The notes beneath the pieces are model-generated. The model searched no databases and had not been told where the DNA came from. It saw only the letters and a list, made by a program, of their open reading frames with translations. Of a stretch of 64,000 nt of DNA, positions 54,008-62,440 are shown one piece after another (the first letter of the stretch is position 1; the number at the start of each line of letters is the position of its first letter). The stretch comes from Devosia sp. YIM 151766 (GTDB lineage: Bacteria > Pseudomonadota > Alphaproteobacteria > Rhizobiales > Devosiaceae). The DNA lies in assembly GCF_030285925.1 (NCBI RefSeq), contig NZ_CP127251.1:2108001-2172000 (forward strand), written 5' to 3'. Position numbers and translations under genes: made by a program.

Positions 54008-54421
54008 ATGCTCGATCATACCGGCATCGTCGTCACCGATCTCGCCAAGGCCCGCCGCTTCTACGACGCCATCGCCGCCGCGCTCGAATTGCAAACGGCC
54101 GACAATGGCGAGGAGGCCTTCCTCTTCGGCAAAAGCGCCGAAGAGCGAATCCCCTATCTGTGGATCGGCGTCACCCGCCCCTCCTATTGGGTAGAGGGCT
54201 CGCGGGCCGGCCTCAACCAGATGCATGTGGCTTTTCAGGCCAGGAACAAAGCCATGGTCGACGCCTTCCACCAGGCCGCCCTGGCCAATGGCGGCACCGA
54301 CAATGGCCCGCCCGGCCCGCGTCAGGGCGCCGGCGATTATTACGGCGCCTTCGTGCTCGACCCGGACGGCAATAATATCGAAGCCTGCTGGCAGGGCGAT
54401 GTCCCTAATTATCGCGAATAG
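54008..54421 (+). CDS. VOC family protein (glyoxalase/dioxygenase-like)
   Basis: 137 residues. VOC half-sites: LDHTGIVVTDLAKARRFYDA at the start and YYGAFVLDPDGNNIEACWQ at the end, with a metal-binding-like His6, His near 74 (QMHVAF) and Glu near 128. Such proteins isomerise, cleave or bind small molecules using a divalent metal; the substrate is unknown. AAGGAAGG precedes the ATG. It overlaps the convergent methyltransferase by 13 bp. Confidence 0.87.
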   Translation: MLDHTGIVVTDLAKARRFYDAIAAALELQTADNGEEAFLFGKSAEERIPYLWIGVTRPSYWVEGSRAGLNQMHVAFQARNKAMVDAFHQAALANGGTDNGPPGPRQGAGDYYGAFVLDPDGNNIEACWQGDVPNYRE

Positions 54422-55086
54422 GCCACCCAGCCGCGAAAGCTCAGGGCCGCGTAAAACAGGCTGACATCGCCAAAGCCGGCCGCCTCCAGCAGCGCCTCCT
54501 CTTCCGCCGGCGCCAGAATGGTCAGCTTGGTGCTCATGGCCTGTAACGCATTGTCCAATTGCGCCCCGCTCGCCGTCACGCCATCGGCATAGCCGGAATG
54601 GCGGGCGATCCAGCGCGACCGCTCCGGTTCGTCCTGCGGAAAACTGATATGCGCCAGCACCAGCGGCGCACCGGGCCGCAAGCGCCGCCGCAGGGCGCGC
54701 AATGTCTCCAGGCGCTGCTCGCGCCCGATAAAATGAAAGGTGAGCAGGCTCACCGCCCCATCGAACGGCCCCTCCGGCGCCGCCTCCACATAGCCTTCAT
54801 GCAGGGCCACCCGCGTCACCAGCGGCCCCAATACCTGCCGCGCCAGCGCCAGCATGTCGGGTGATGGATCGACGCCATCGAACGTCCAGCCCGCATGCGC
54901 CTCGGCCAGCGCCTTCAATTCCAGTCCGCCGCCGGCCCCCAAAACCAGGAGCCGCCCATCCGCCGACACTCGTTCGGCCAGCAGCATCGACACCATGCGA
55001 TGCAGGCTCTCAAATCCCGGCACCTGCCGCTGCGGTCTTTGCGCATAGCCGGCTGCGGCCTGCGCATCGAAGAGACTGCCACCCAT
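54409..55086 (-). CDS. Class I SAM-dependent methyltransferase
   Basis: 225 residues. SAM-binding motif I LLVLGAGGGLELKALAE near 47-63, the acidic end of strand two in FDGVDPSPDMLALAR, and motif DGAVSLLTFHFI. The substrate cannot be inferred; the general layout is like small-molecule methyltransferases of the UbiE-like kind. It ends inside the VOC gene and starts just downstream of the mmsB terminator. Confidence 0.87.
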   Translation of the reverse strand: MGGSLFDAQAAAGYAQRPQRQVPGFESLHRMVSMLLAERVSADGRLLVLGAGGGLELKALAEAHAGWTFDGVDPSPDMLALARQVLGPLVTRVALHEGYVEAAPEGPFDGAVSLLTFHFIGREQRLETLRALRRRLRPGAPLVLAHISFPQDEPERSRWIARHSGYADGVTASGAQLDNALQAMSTKLTILAPAEEEALLEAAGFGDVSLFYAALSFRGWVAYSR

Positions 55087-55125
55087 ATCGCTGCATCCTT
55101 TTGTTCGTCAGCCATTTCCCCGACG

Positions 55126-55153
55126 AAAAAAGCCGCCGAATGTGCCCGGCGGC
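55126..55153 (-). terminator. Rho-independent terminator after mmsB
   Basis: On the minus strand, GCCGCCG (55153-55147) and CGGCGGC (55138-55132) form a 7-bp stem with an eight-base loop, followed by six T (55131-55126). It is 24 bp past the mmsB stop. Confidence 0.88.
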
Positions 55154-55177
55154 TTCATCTCCGTCAGCCCCTGAAGA

Positions 55178-56455
55178 TCAGGCCGACTTGTTCTTGTTGT
55201 AAAGGTCGAAGAACACGGCGGCGAGCAGCACCACGCCCTTGATCATCTGCTGCCAGTCGATATTGACGCCCATGATCGACATGCCGTTATTCATCACGCC
55301 CATGATGAAGGCGCCGATCACCGCGCCGGCGACCTGGCCGACGCCGCCCAGCGCCGAGGCGCCGCCGATGAACACCGCCGCGATCACGTCGAGCTCCAGC
55401 CCCTGCCCCGCCTTCGGCGTCGCCGAATTGAGGCGCGCCGCATAGATCATGCCGGCCAGGGCCGCCAGCGCCCCCATGATGGCGAAGATGTAGAACGTGG
55501 TCCGCTCGGTCTTGATGCCCGACAAAGCCGCCGCCTTGAGATTGCCGCCCAGCGCATAGATGCGGCGGCCGAAGGTCATGCGCTTGGTCAGGAACACGAA
55601 GCCCGCGATCAGCACCCCCATCACCACCAGCACATTGGGCAGCCCGCGATAGGAGGCCAGCATATAGGCGAAGAACAGCACCAGCCCGGCAATGACCAGA
55701 TTCTTGACCACGAACAGGCTGAACGGCTCGACGTCATAGCCGCGCGCCTTGCGCCTGGCCCGGGTGCGGATCGAGAAGAAGACCGTCGCCACTATGGCCA
55801 GGATGGCGATGACCATGGTGGTGGTGTGCAGCACCACGTTCTGGCCGTTCTCGGCCAGCCAGGGCATGGTCGTCGGCCCGATGAAATCGGGAATGAAGCC
55901 CGCCGACAGCATCTGGAATTCGGCCGGGAACGGGCCGACCGACTTGCCGGCCAGGATCGCCAGCGACAGGCCCTTGAAGATCAGCATGCCGGCCAGCGTC
56001 ACGATAAAGGCGGGGACGCGATGATAGGCGATGATATAGCCCTGCGCCGCCCCGACGACCGCGCCGGCCACCAGGCAGATTGCCCCGGCGACGATGGGAT
56101 GGGCGAGAAAAGCCAGCTCCGGCGGAAACCGCCAGCCCACCATCAGCATCGCCGCCAGCGCCCCGATAAACCCGGAAACCGAGCCCACCGACAAATCGAT
56201 ATGCCCGGCCACGATCACCAGCAGCATGCCCAGGGCCATGACGATGATATAGGAGTTCTGCAGGATGATATTGGTCAGGTTCACCGGCTTGAACAGCACG
56301 CCATTGGTGAAATACTGGAAGAACAGCATGATGAGGATGAGCGCCAGCAACAGGCCGTAATCGCGCATATTGGCCCGCAAGGCGCCGATCAGGGACAGCT
56401 CGTGGCTCTGGGCCTGTTCGGCCGGGATTCCGGTCGGTACGGTTTCGGTCGTCAT
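55178..56455 (-). CDS. mmsB: Monosaccharide ABC importer permease (MmsB/GguB)
   Basis: 425 residues, about ten to twelve membrane helices, of the ribose/xylose permease family. Signatures are [48 protein letters not shown], and [19 protein letters not shown] with [23 protein letters not shown]. The long size matches MmsB/GguB. The partner ATPase gene overlaps it by 4 bp. It is last in a chvE-mmsA-mmsB unit that imports several monosaccharides in rhizobia. Confidence 0.92.
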   Translation of the reverse strand: MTTETVPTGIPAEQAQSHELSLIGALRANMRDYGLLLALILIMLFFQYFTNGVLFKPVNLTNIILQNSYIIVMALGMLLVIVAGHIDLSVGSVSGFIGALAAMLMVGWRFPPELAFLAHPIVAGAICLVAGAVVGAAQGYIIAYHRVPAFIVTLAGMLIFKGLSLAILAGKSVGPFPAEFQMLSAGFIPDFIGPTTMPWLAENGQNVVLHTTTMVIAILAIVATVFFSIRTRARRKARGYDVEPFSLFVVKNLVIAGLVLFFAYMLASYRGLPNVLVVMGVLIAGFVFLTKRMTFGRRIYALGGNLKAAALSGIKTERTTFYIFAIMGALAALAGMIYAARLNSATPKAGQGLELDVIAAVFIGGASALGGVGQVAGAVIGAFIMGVMNNGMSIMGVNIDWQQMIKGVVLLAAVFFDLYNKNKSA

Positions 56456-57984
56456 GATGCCTTTCCTTCAGCGCGCACGATGGAGCGCATGATCTTTTCC
56501 TGGCTCGCCTCGCTGGTGGGCATCTCGCCCACGATGCGGCCTTCGTTCATTACATAGAGGCGGTCGGTGATGCCGAGCAGTTCCGGCATTTCCGAGGAGA
56601 TCATCAGGATCGCTTTGCCCTGCGCCGCGAGCTGGTTGATGATCGTGTAGATTTCATATTTCGCGCCCACATCGATGCCGCGCGTCGGCTCGTCGAGAAT
56701 GAGCACGTCGGGATTGGCGTAGAGCCATTTGCTCAGCACCACTTTCTGCTGATTGCCGCCGGAAAGATTGCCCGTCACCTGATAGACGCTGGAGGAGCGG
56801 ATATTGGTCTTTTTCCGGTAATCGTTGGCGACATCCAGCTCGGCCAGATCGTCGATCACCCCGAAGCGCGACACGCCCTTGAGATTGGACAAAGTGGTAT
56901 TGTGCTTGATGTGGTCGATGAGGTTGAGCCCGAAGGTCTTGCGGTCCTCGGTGGCATAGGCGAGGCCCCGCGCCACCGCCTTGCCCACGCTGGACATGTC
57001 CACCTTCTTGCCATGCATGAACACCTCGCCGGTAATCTTCTGCCCATAGGAGCGCCCGAACAGGCTCATGGCGAATTCGGTGCGCCCCGACCCCATTAGC
57101 CCGGCAATCCCCACCACTTCGCCCTTGCGCAGGACCATGTCGATATTCTTGATCACCTGCCGCTCGCGGTGCTGCGGGTGATAGACGCTCCAGTTCTTCA
57201 CCTCCAGAACCACCTCGCCCACATTGGGCGTATGGGGCGGATAACGGTCTTCCAGCGCCCGCCCCACCATCGAGGTGATGATCCGGTCCTCGGAAATATC
57301 CTGCTTGTCCATGGTCTCGATGGTGCGCCCGTCGCGAATGACGGTGATGCGGTCCGAAACGCGGGACACTTCGTTGAGCTTGTGGGAAATCAGGATCGAG
57401 GTAATGCCCTGCTGCTTGAATTCCAGCAGCAGATCGAGCAGCGCCTGGCTGTCCTTTTCCGACAGCGACGCGGTCGGCTCGTCCAGGATGAGCAATTGCA
57501 CATGCTTGGAAAGCGCCTTGGCGATCTCCACCAATTGCTGCTTGCCCACCCCGATATTGGTCACCAGCGTGTCCGGGTCCTCGTTGAGCCCCACCATGGC
57601 CAGCAGCTTGCGCGCGCCGTCACGGGTCTCGTCCCAGTCGATCACCCCGTTCCTGGCCTGCTCATTGCCCAGGAAGATGTTTTCGGCGATCGACAGCAGC
57701 GGCACCAGCGCCAGCTCCTGATGGATGATGACGATGCCCTTGTCCTCGCTGTCGCGAATGGAGCGGAAGGACTGTTCCTCGCCTTTGTAGATGATCTGTC
57801 CGTCATAGGAGCCGTGCGGATAGACCCCGCTCAGCACCTTCATCAGGGTGGACTTCCCCGCCCCGTTCTCGCCGACAATGGCGTGGATTTCGCCTTCCCG
57901 CACATCCAGATTGACGTTCTGCAGCGCCTTGACGCCGGGAAAGGTCTTGGTGATGCCGCGCATCTCCAAAATGGTATTGGTCAT
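56452..57984 (-). CDS. mmsA: Monosaccharide ABC importer ATPase (MmsA/GguA)
   Basis: 510 residues with two ABC cassettes. First: Walker [10 protein letters not shown] (36-44), Walker [12 protein letters not shown], signature [15 protein letters not shown]. Second: degenerate Walker [10 protein letters not shown], signature [15 protein letters not shown] and Walker [15 protein letters not shown]. The GGEI-like and [14 protein letters not shown] segments are typical of GguA. It energises ChvE/MmsB transport of xylose, arabinose, galactose or glucose-type sugars. Confidence 0.93.
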   Translation of the reverse strand: MTNTILEMRGITKTFPGVKALQNVNLDVREGEIHAIVGENGAGKSTLMKVLSGVYPHGSYDGQIIYKGEEQSFRSIRDSEDKGIVIIHQELALVPLLSIAENIFLGNEQARNGVIDWDETRDGARKLLAMVGLNEDPDTLVTNIGVGKQQLVEIAKALSKHVQLLILDEPTASLSEKDSQALLDLLLEFKQQGITSILISHKLNEVSRVSDRITVIRDGRTIETMDKQDISEDRIITSMVGRALEDRYPPHTPNVGEVVLEVKNWSVYHPQHRERQVIKNIDMVLRKGEVVGIAGLMGSGRTEFAMSLFGRSYGQKITGEVFMHGKKVDMSSVGKAVARGLAYATEDRKTFGLNLIDHIKHNTTLSNLKGVSRFGVIDDLAELDVANDYRKKTNIRSSSVYQVTGNLSGGNQQKVVLSKWLYANPDVLILDEPTRGIDVGAKYEIYTIINQLAAQGKAILMISSEMPELLGITDRLYVMNEGRIVGEMPTSEASQEKIMRSIVRAEGKAS

Positions 57985-58007
57985 ATATAGGACCTATCGC
58001 TCAATAG

Positions 58008-58110
58008 ACCTCATCCTCAACCTCCTGAGCTTGTCGACGGGCGAAGCACGAGGTCGGGGCACGAGATCCCGGCGCACGTCCTCCTGGTTCGACAGGCTCA
58101 CCATGAGGCC
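58008..58110. repeat. CTCATCCTGAGC/GCTCACCATGAGG dispersed repeat, copy 1
   Basis: It begins AGACCTCATCCT, contains GAGCTTGTCGA and CACGAGGTCGGG, and ends TTCGACAGGCTCACCATGAG. The two ends are roughly complementary, so it folds into a long imperfect hairpin. Copy 2 is at 60721-60800. Confidence 0.8.
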
Positions 58111-58215
58111 TCATGGGTTCTCCACAGGACCCGCTTGCGCGGGGAATGGGGGAGCGCATTTTTCGTCCGCCGCATGAAGATCGGCTCCATCGCCTCCCTC
58201 CCCTCAATTTGGAAA

Positions 58216-58337
58216 GTGTTTACATCGGGCACTTCGAGTCAAGCTGCCTCGGGACGTGAGGCCCTTAGTCCCCTCCCCCTTGAGGCGAGGGCCGGGGGAC
58301 GGGGTGCTGCGCCGAAGCAAGCCGCCGATGTAAACAC
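58216..58337. mobile_element. Miniature element with 13-bp terminal inverted repeats
   Basis: GTGTTTACATCGG at 58216-58228 is exactly inverted as CCGATGTAAACAC at 58325-58337. Just outside lie the near-identical direct repeats CCCCTCAATTTGG (58200-58212) and CCCCTCAATTAGG (58338-58350), like a long target-site copy. There is no open frame inside. A divergent copy without clear ends is at 44867-45030. A MITE-like origin is possible, but no transposase is seen. Confidence 0.45.
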
Positions 58338-58440
58338 CCCCTCAATTAGGGAGGGGGCGCAGGAACTCTTGTTTCTGCGCCCCGGATTCACGTCCCCGAA
58401 AGGCCTCGCCTCCGACGAAGCCCTCCCGTTTGCCGGCAGC

Positions 58441-59517
58441 TTACTCCAGCTCTTCCGCCTGGATATAGCCCGAGGCGATCACGCGTTCCTCGTAATTGGT
58501 GGCATCCACTTCATACGGGGTCAGCAGGATCGAGGGCACGACCTTGACGCCATTGTCATAGGTGGTGGTGTCGAGGCCGCCCGGCTCTTCGCCCGACAGC
58601 ACGGTGTCGAGCAGCTGTGCGGTATACTGGGCCAGTTCGCGGGTATCCTTGAACACGGTCGAATACTGCTCGCCGGCGATGATCGCCTTGACCGAAGGCA
58701 CTTCGGCGTCCTGGCCGGTCACGATCGGCCAGGCGAGGTCGCCCGAGCCATAGCCCACGCCGCGCAGCGACGAGATGATGCCGCGGGAAAGCCCGTCATA
58801 GGGCGCCAGCACGCCATGGACCACCGAGCCGTCCGAATAATTGGCGGACAGGATATTGTCCATGCGGGCCTGGGCCACCGCACCGTCCCAGCGCAGCGTA
58901 CCGACCACGTCCATGCCCTGCTGGCCGGACTTGATGATCACGTCGCCGGAATCGATCAGCGGCTGCAATACGGCCATGGCGCCGTCATAGAAGAAGAAGG
59001 CATTGTTGTCGTCGGGCGAACCGCCGAACAGCTCGACATTCCACGGCTTGTCATTGGGGAAGCGCTCTTCGAGCCCCTTCACCAGGCTGGTGGCCTGCAG
59101 CACGCCCACCTGGAAATTGTCGAAAGTGGTGTAATAATCGACATTGCCGCTGTCGCGGATCAGGCGGTCATAGGCCACGACCTTCACGTCCTGGTCGGCG
59201 GCCTGCTGCAACACGGCGCTGAGGGTGGTGCCGTCGATCGAGGCGATCACCAGCGCGTCCACGCCCTTGGTCACCATGTTTTCGATTTGGGCGAGCTGGT
59301 TCGGAATATCGTCTTCCGCATATTGCAGGTCGACCGAATAGCCCATGCCTTCCAGCGCGGACTTCAGCTCATTGCCGTCCGAAATCCAGCGCAGCGACGA
59401 CTGGGTCGGCATGGCGATGCCAATGGCGCCCTTGTCCTGGGCCAGCACGGCGGACGCGGCAGTGGTCACCAGCGCGCCGGCGGTCAGCACCGTCATGATT
59501 GATTTAAACAATTTCAC
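58441..59517 (-). CDS. chvE: Multiple-monosaccharide-binding protein (ChvE-like)
   Basis: 358 residues from a GTG with AGGGAG eight bases upstream. Signal peptide ([22 protein letters not shown]) cut near VLAQDKG. Mature protein: [90 protein letters not shown] and [14 protein letters not shown], all hallmarks of ChvE/MmsE/XylF proteins. It captures aldopentoses and hexoses for MmsAB. First gene of the unit. Confidence 0.93.
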   Translation of the reverse strand: MKLFKSIMTVLTAGALVTTAASAVLAQDKGAIGIAMPTQSSLRWISDGNELKSALEGMGYSVDLQYAEDDIPNQLAQIENMVTKGVDALVIASIDGTTLSAVLQQAADQDVKVVAYDRLIRDSGNVDYYTTFDNFQVGVLQATSLVKGLEERFPNDKPWNVELFGGSPDDNNAFFFYDGAMAVLQPLIDSGDVIIKSGQQGMDVVGTLRWDGAVAQARMDNILSANYSDGSVVHGVLAPYDGLSRGIISSLRGVGYGSGDLAWPIVTGQDAEVPSVKAIIAGEQYSTVFKDTRELAQYTAQLLDTVLSGEEPGGLDTTTYDNGVKVVPSILLTPYEVDATNYEERVIASGYIQAEELE

Positions 59518-59879
59518 GTCTCGACTCCCTTTGATATTCGAGATGATTTTCTTCTGGTCGCGAGGGGCCCGGATCAGTCAGGCAGTTGCGGCCTTGGCGG
59601 CACCGCAATCGGCCGGCGCCAGGCGTTGCTTCACTGGCCCGAACTGCTTGAAATTCTCCGGTACGAACGGCTTTCAGCCGTAAAACACCCCCCAGTCCAT
59701 GCCTCAGACGCTAAGATAATCAGATAGGTCTGTAAAGCATCATCTCGCGTCCTATTCATTTTTTTCGATGCTAGAATAATAGATTGAGCCCGGTTGCAGC
59801 GGCGTTTCGCCGACGCTATGGTGCCGGAAAAGGGAAAGAACATCCCCGTATCTCGCTGGCTAAGGGCCGGTATAGACGC
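59518..59879. promoter_or_regulatory. Divergent promoter region, chvE / GntR regulator
   Basis: About 360 bp. AATCAGATAGG within 59713-59730 resembles half of the palindrome at 59880-59898 and could be a weaker binding site for the same regulator in front of chvE. Nothing else is recognised. Confidence 0.4.
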
Positions 59880-59898
59880 AAAGGTATCAGATACCTTT
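59880..59898. promoter_or_regulatory. Perfect palindromic operator before the GntR gene
   Basis: AAAGGTATC-A-GATACCTTT: 9-bp arms with one central base, the style of FadR/UxuR-type GntR operators. It ends one base before the AGGAGG ribosome-binding site (59900-59905), so a bound repressor would block transcription, and the folded RNA could affect translation. Confidence 0.75.
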
Positions 59899-59911
59899 TA
59901 GGAGGCCGACT

Positions 59912-60676
59912 ATTCAGACCGGCGACAATCGCCCCGACCAGCCCAGCGCCGCCAATGCGGTCGCCGATGATCTGGCGGACATAATCCTGACCCGGATGGC
60001 GCCCGGCGCCAGCCTGCCCAGCGAAGCGGAACTGGCCGAGCGCTATGCCGTCAGCCGCCTGACGGTGCGCGAGGCGGTCAAGCTCCTGGCCGGGCGCGGC
60101 CTGGTCGATCTGGCGCGCTGCCGCCGGGCCATGGTGCGCGAGCCCGACGGCGCTGCCTTTGCCGATTTTCTGGTCTCGGTGCTGCACAACGATTCCAAGG
60201 GCCTGTTCGACCTGGTCGAAGTGCGGCTGTCGCTGGAAGTGCAATCGGCCACCCTCGCCGCCAAGCGCGCCAACCGCGCCGGCATCGCCGCCATCGAAAG
60301 CGCCCTTCAGGGCATGCGCGACGCCGAGGCGGCCGACGATGCCGACGCCGAGGAACGCTTCCACAATTTCGACGTCGGCTTTCATGAAGCCGTCGCCCTG
60401 GCCAGCGGCAACCGCATTCTGGGCTATCTGTTCGAGGCCATGGCCGGCCCCTTGCGCAGCGGCATCCAGATCAGCCGCCAGGGCCATGCCAATCGCGGCC
60501 ATACCCTGCGCGACACCATCGACGCCCACCAGCGCATCCTCGACGCCATCCGCGCCGGCAATGCCCGCGCCGCCGCCGAGGCCATGCGCCTCCATCTCAG
60601 GAATACCGAACGCGATATCAGCAATGCGTTGAGCGATATGGGCACACCGCCCTCCACCCGCCGAAGCGCGCGCTAG
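59912..60676 (+). CDS. GntR-family (FadR-type) regulator with apparent ATT start codon
   Basis: 254 residues if read from ATT 59912, which is six bases after a perfect AGGAGG. Starting at the first ATG (59996) would cut off helix 1 of the winged helix (AVADDLADIILTRMAPG), which this family needs. Upstream of ATT the frame has no ATG, GTG or TTG before a stop at 59873. The HTH is LPSEAELAERYAVSRLTVREAVKLLAGRGLV in two parts, and the C-terminal FCD domain has metal-binding-like HNFDVGFHEAV, AHQRILDAI and MRLHL. It probably regulates its own gene, chvE-mmsAB or the downstream polyol genes. Confidence 0.82.
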   Translation: MQTGDNRPDQPSAANAVADDLADIILTRMAPGASLPSEAELAERYAVSRLTVREAVKLLAGRGLVDLARCRRAMVREPDGAAFADFLVSVLHNDSKGLFDLVEVRLSLEVQSATLAAKRANRAGIAAIESALQGMRDAEAADDADAEERFHNFDVGFHEAVALASGNRILGYLFEAMAGPLRSGIQISRQGHANRGHTLRDTIDAHQRILDAIRAGNARAAAEAMRLHLRNTERDISNALSDMGTPPSTRRSAR

Positions 60677-60720
60677 CGCGGCGCACGCTCCATTTGATAC
60701 GGGGGCATGTTGAAGTAGAC

Positions 60721-60800
60721 CCTCATCCTGAGCCTGTCGAAGGACGAGGTCGGGTAACTCGGTGTCCGCGACCTCGTGGTTCGGCAAGCTCACCATGAGG
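60721..60800. repeat. CTCATCCTGAGC/GCTCACCATGAGG dispersed repeat, copy 2
   Basis: CCTCATCCTGAGCCTGTCGA at the left end and TTCGGCAAGCTCACCATGAG at the right end flank ACGAGGTCGGG and CGACCTCGTGG. It folds as a long imperfect hairpin and separates the GntR and mannitol dehydrogenase genes. Confidence 0.82.
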
Positions 60801-60909
60801 TCTTGCCGATCATTTCAGTTCGAGCGTGAAACGATCGAACGCATCGGCTCTTGCCCGCCCCGCCCTCATGGGAGAAGAAGACGCAGTCCCAGGCACCGAG
60901 CACAGACCC

Positions 60910-62385
60910 ATGACCGCCAAACTCTCTCTCGCCGCCCTGCCCTCGATCGCCGGCGCCGCCACGCCCACCTATGCCCGCCAGGACCTCAAGCCCGGCATAG
61001 TCCATTTCGGCGTCGGCAACTTCCATCGCGCCCACCAGGCCGTCTATCTCGATGCGCTGTTCAATACCGGCGCGGATCATGATTGGGCCATTATCGGCGC
61101 CGGCGTCCGGCCATCCGACGCCGCCATGCGCGAGGCCCTGGGCCGGCAGGATTGGCTGACCAGCGTGGTCGAGCAGGAAGCCGGTTCCACCACGGCGCGC
61201 ATCACCGGCGCCATGGTCGATTATCTCGAACCCGGCGACAGCCGGGCCGTGATCGCCGCGCTCACCGATCCCGCCATCCGCATCGTGTCCCTCACCATCA
61301 CCGAGGGCGGCTATTATATCGACCCGGCCTCGCAGAAATTCGACCCGGCACATCCCGACATCGCCTACGACGCCGCTCACTTCCATGCGCCGAAAACCGC
61401 GTTCGGCCTCATCCTCGCCGGCCTGGTGCAACGCCGCGCCGCCGGCATCGCGCCGTTCACGATCATGTCCTGCGACAATATCCCCGGCAATGGCCAGGTC
61501 ACGCGCAACGCCGTCGCCGGCCTTGCTGCCCTCATCGACCCGGCCCTGGCCGATTGGATAAAATCCTCCATCGCCTTTCCCAATGGCATGGTCGACCGCA
61601 TCACCCCCGCCACCTCCGCGCGCGAGATCGACCTGCTGGCCGACACTTTCGGCATCGAGGATTCCTGGCCCGTCTTCTGCGAAAGCTTCAACCAATGGGT
61701 GCTGGAGGATAATTTCCCCGCCGGCCGCCCCGCCTTGGAGACGGTGGGCGTGCAGTTCGTCGGCGATGTCGCGCCCTATGAGCACATGAAGATTCGTATC
61801 CTCAATGGCGGCCACGCCACCATTGCCTATCCGGCCGGGCTGCTCGACATCCACTTCGTGCACGAGGCGATGGAACATCCCCTCGTCTCCGCTTTCCTCA
61901 GGAAGGTCGAGACCGAGGAGATCATCCCCATCGTGCCGCCGGTGCCCGGCACCGACCTGTATGAATATTTCGCGCTGTGCGAAAAACGCTTCGCCAATCC
62001 CAAGATCGGCGACACTGTCCGCCGCCTCGCCCTTGATGGGTCCAATCGTCAGCCCAAATTCATCATTCCCAGTGCTTTGGACCGCGCTAATGCTAACAAT
62101 GCGTTAACCGGATTGGCCTTGGTGTCAGCCTTATGGTGCCGCTATTGTTTCGGCACCACCGAGAGCGGTGCCATCATCGGACCCAATGATCCGAACTGGG
62201 ACCGCCTCACCGCCCAGGCAAGAAAAGCCCGAGAAAAACCCGCCGCCTGGCTCGATATGAGCGACATCTATGGCGACCTCGCCCAAGCGCCATCCTTCGC
62301 ATCTTCCTTTACCAAGTCATTGAATTTCCTGTGGAAAGAAGGAACGGCAGCGACACTCGAAGCCTATCTGGCCGACCGTCTCTAG
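60910..62385 (+). CDS. Mannitol dehydrogenase family protein (polyol or hexuronate oxidoreductase)
   Basis: 491 residues from ATG 60910; ATG 60868 in the same frame is a less likely alternative. Long-chain polyol dehydrogenase features: VHFGVGNFHRAHQAVYLD (NAD-binding), TITEGGYY, SCDNIPGNG, FPNGMVDRITP with the catalytic Lys in EHMKIRILNGGHATIAY and the His that follows. It oxidises mannitol, fructuronate, arabinitol or a related polyol with NAD. The FGGY kinase gene follows after 55 bp, suggesting oxidation then phosphorylation of the resulting ketose. Confidence 0.9.
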   Translation: MTAKLSLAALPSIAGAATPTYARQDLKPGIVHFGVGNFHRAHQAVYLDALFNTGADHDWAIIGAGVRPSDAAMREALGRQDWLTSVVEQEAGSTTARITGAMVDYLEPGDSRAVIAALTDPAIRIVSLTITEGGYYIDPASQKFDPAHPDIAYDAAHFHAPKTAFGLILAGLVQRRAAGIAPFTIMSCDNIPGNGQVTRNAVAGLAALIDPALADWIKSSIAFPNGMVDRITPATSAREIDLLADTFGIEDSWPVFCESFNQWVLEDNFPAGRPALETVGVQFVGDVAPYEHMKIRILNGGHATIAYPAGLLDIHFVHEAMEHPLVSAFLRKVETEEIIPIVPPVPGTDLYEYFALCEKRFANPKIGDTVRRLALDGSNRQPKFIIPSALDRANANNALTGLALVSALWCRYCFGTTESGAIIGPNDPNWDRLTAQARKAREKPAAWLDMSDIYGDLAQAPSFASSFTKSLNFLWKEGTAATLEAYLADRL

Positions 62386-62440
62386 TCCGCTCCCATCGCT
62401 TCGGTTATGGTCCGGCCCGAAGCAAAAAGAGAGGGCGGGC

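Larger units (their letters stand above)
57985..58440. other. Repeat-filled gap between chvE and mmsA
   Basis: A 456-bp gap inside the transport operon, with no gene. About 58008-58110 is a copy of the CCTCATCCTGAGC / GCTCACCATGAGG repeat, also at 60721-60800. 58216-58337 is the small element with terminal inverted repeats described separately. Confidence 0.75.
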
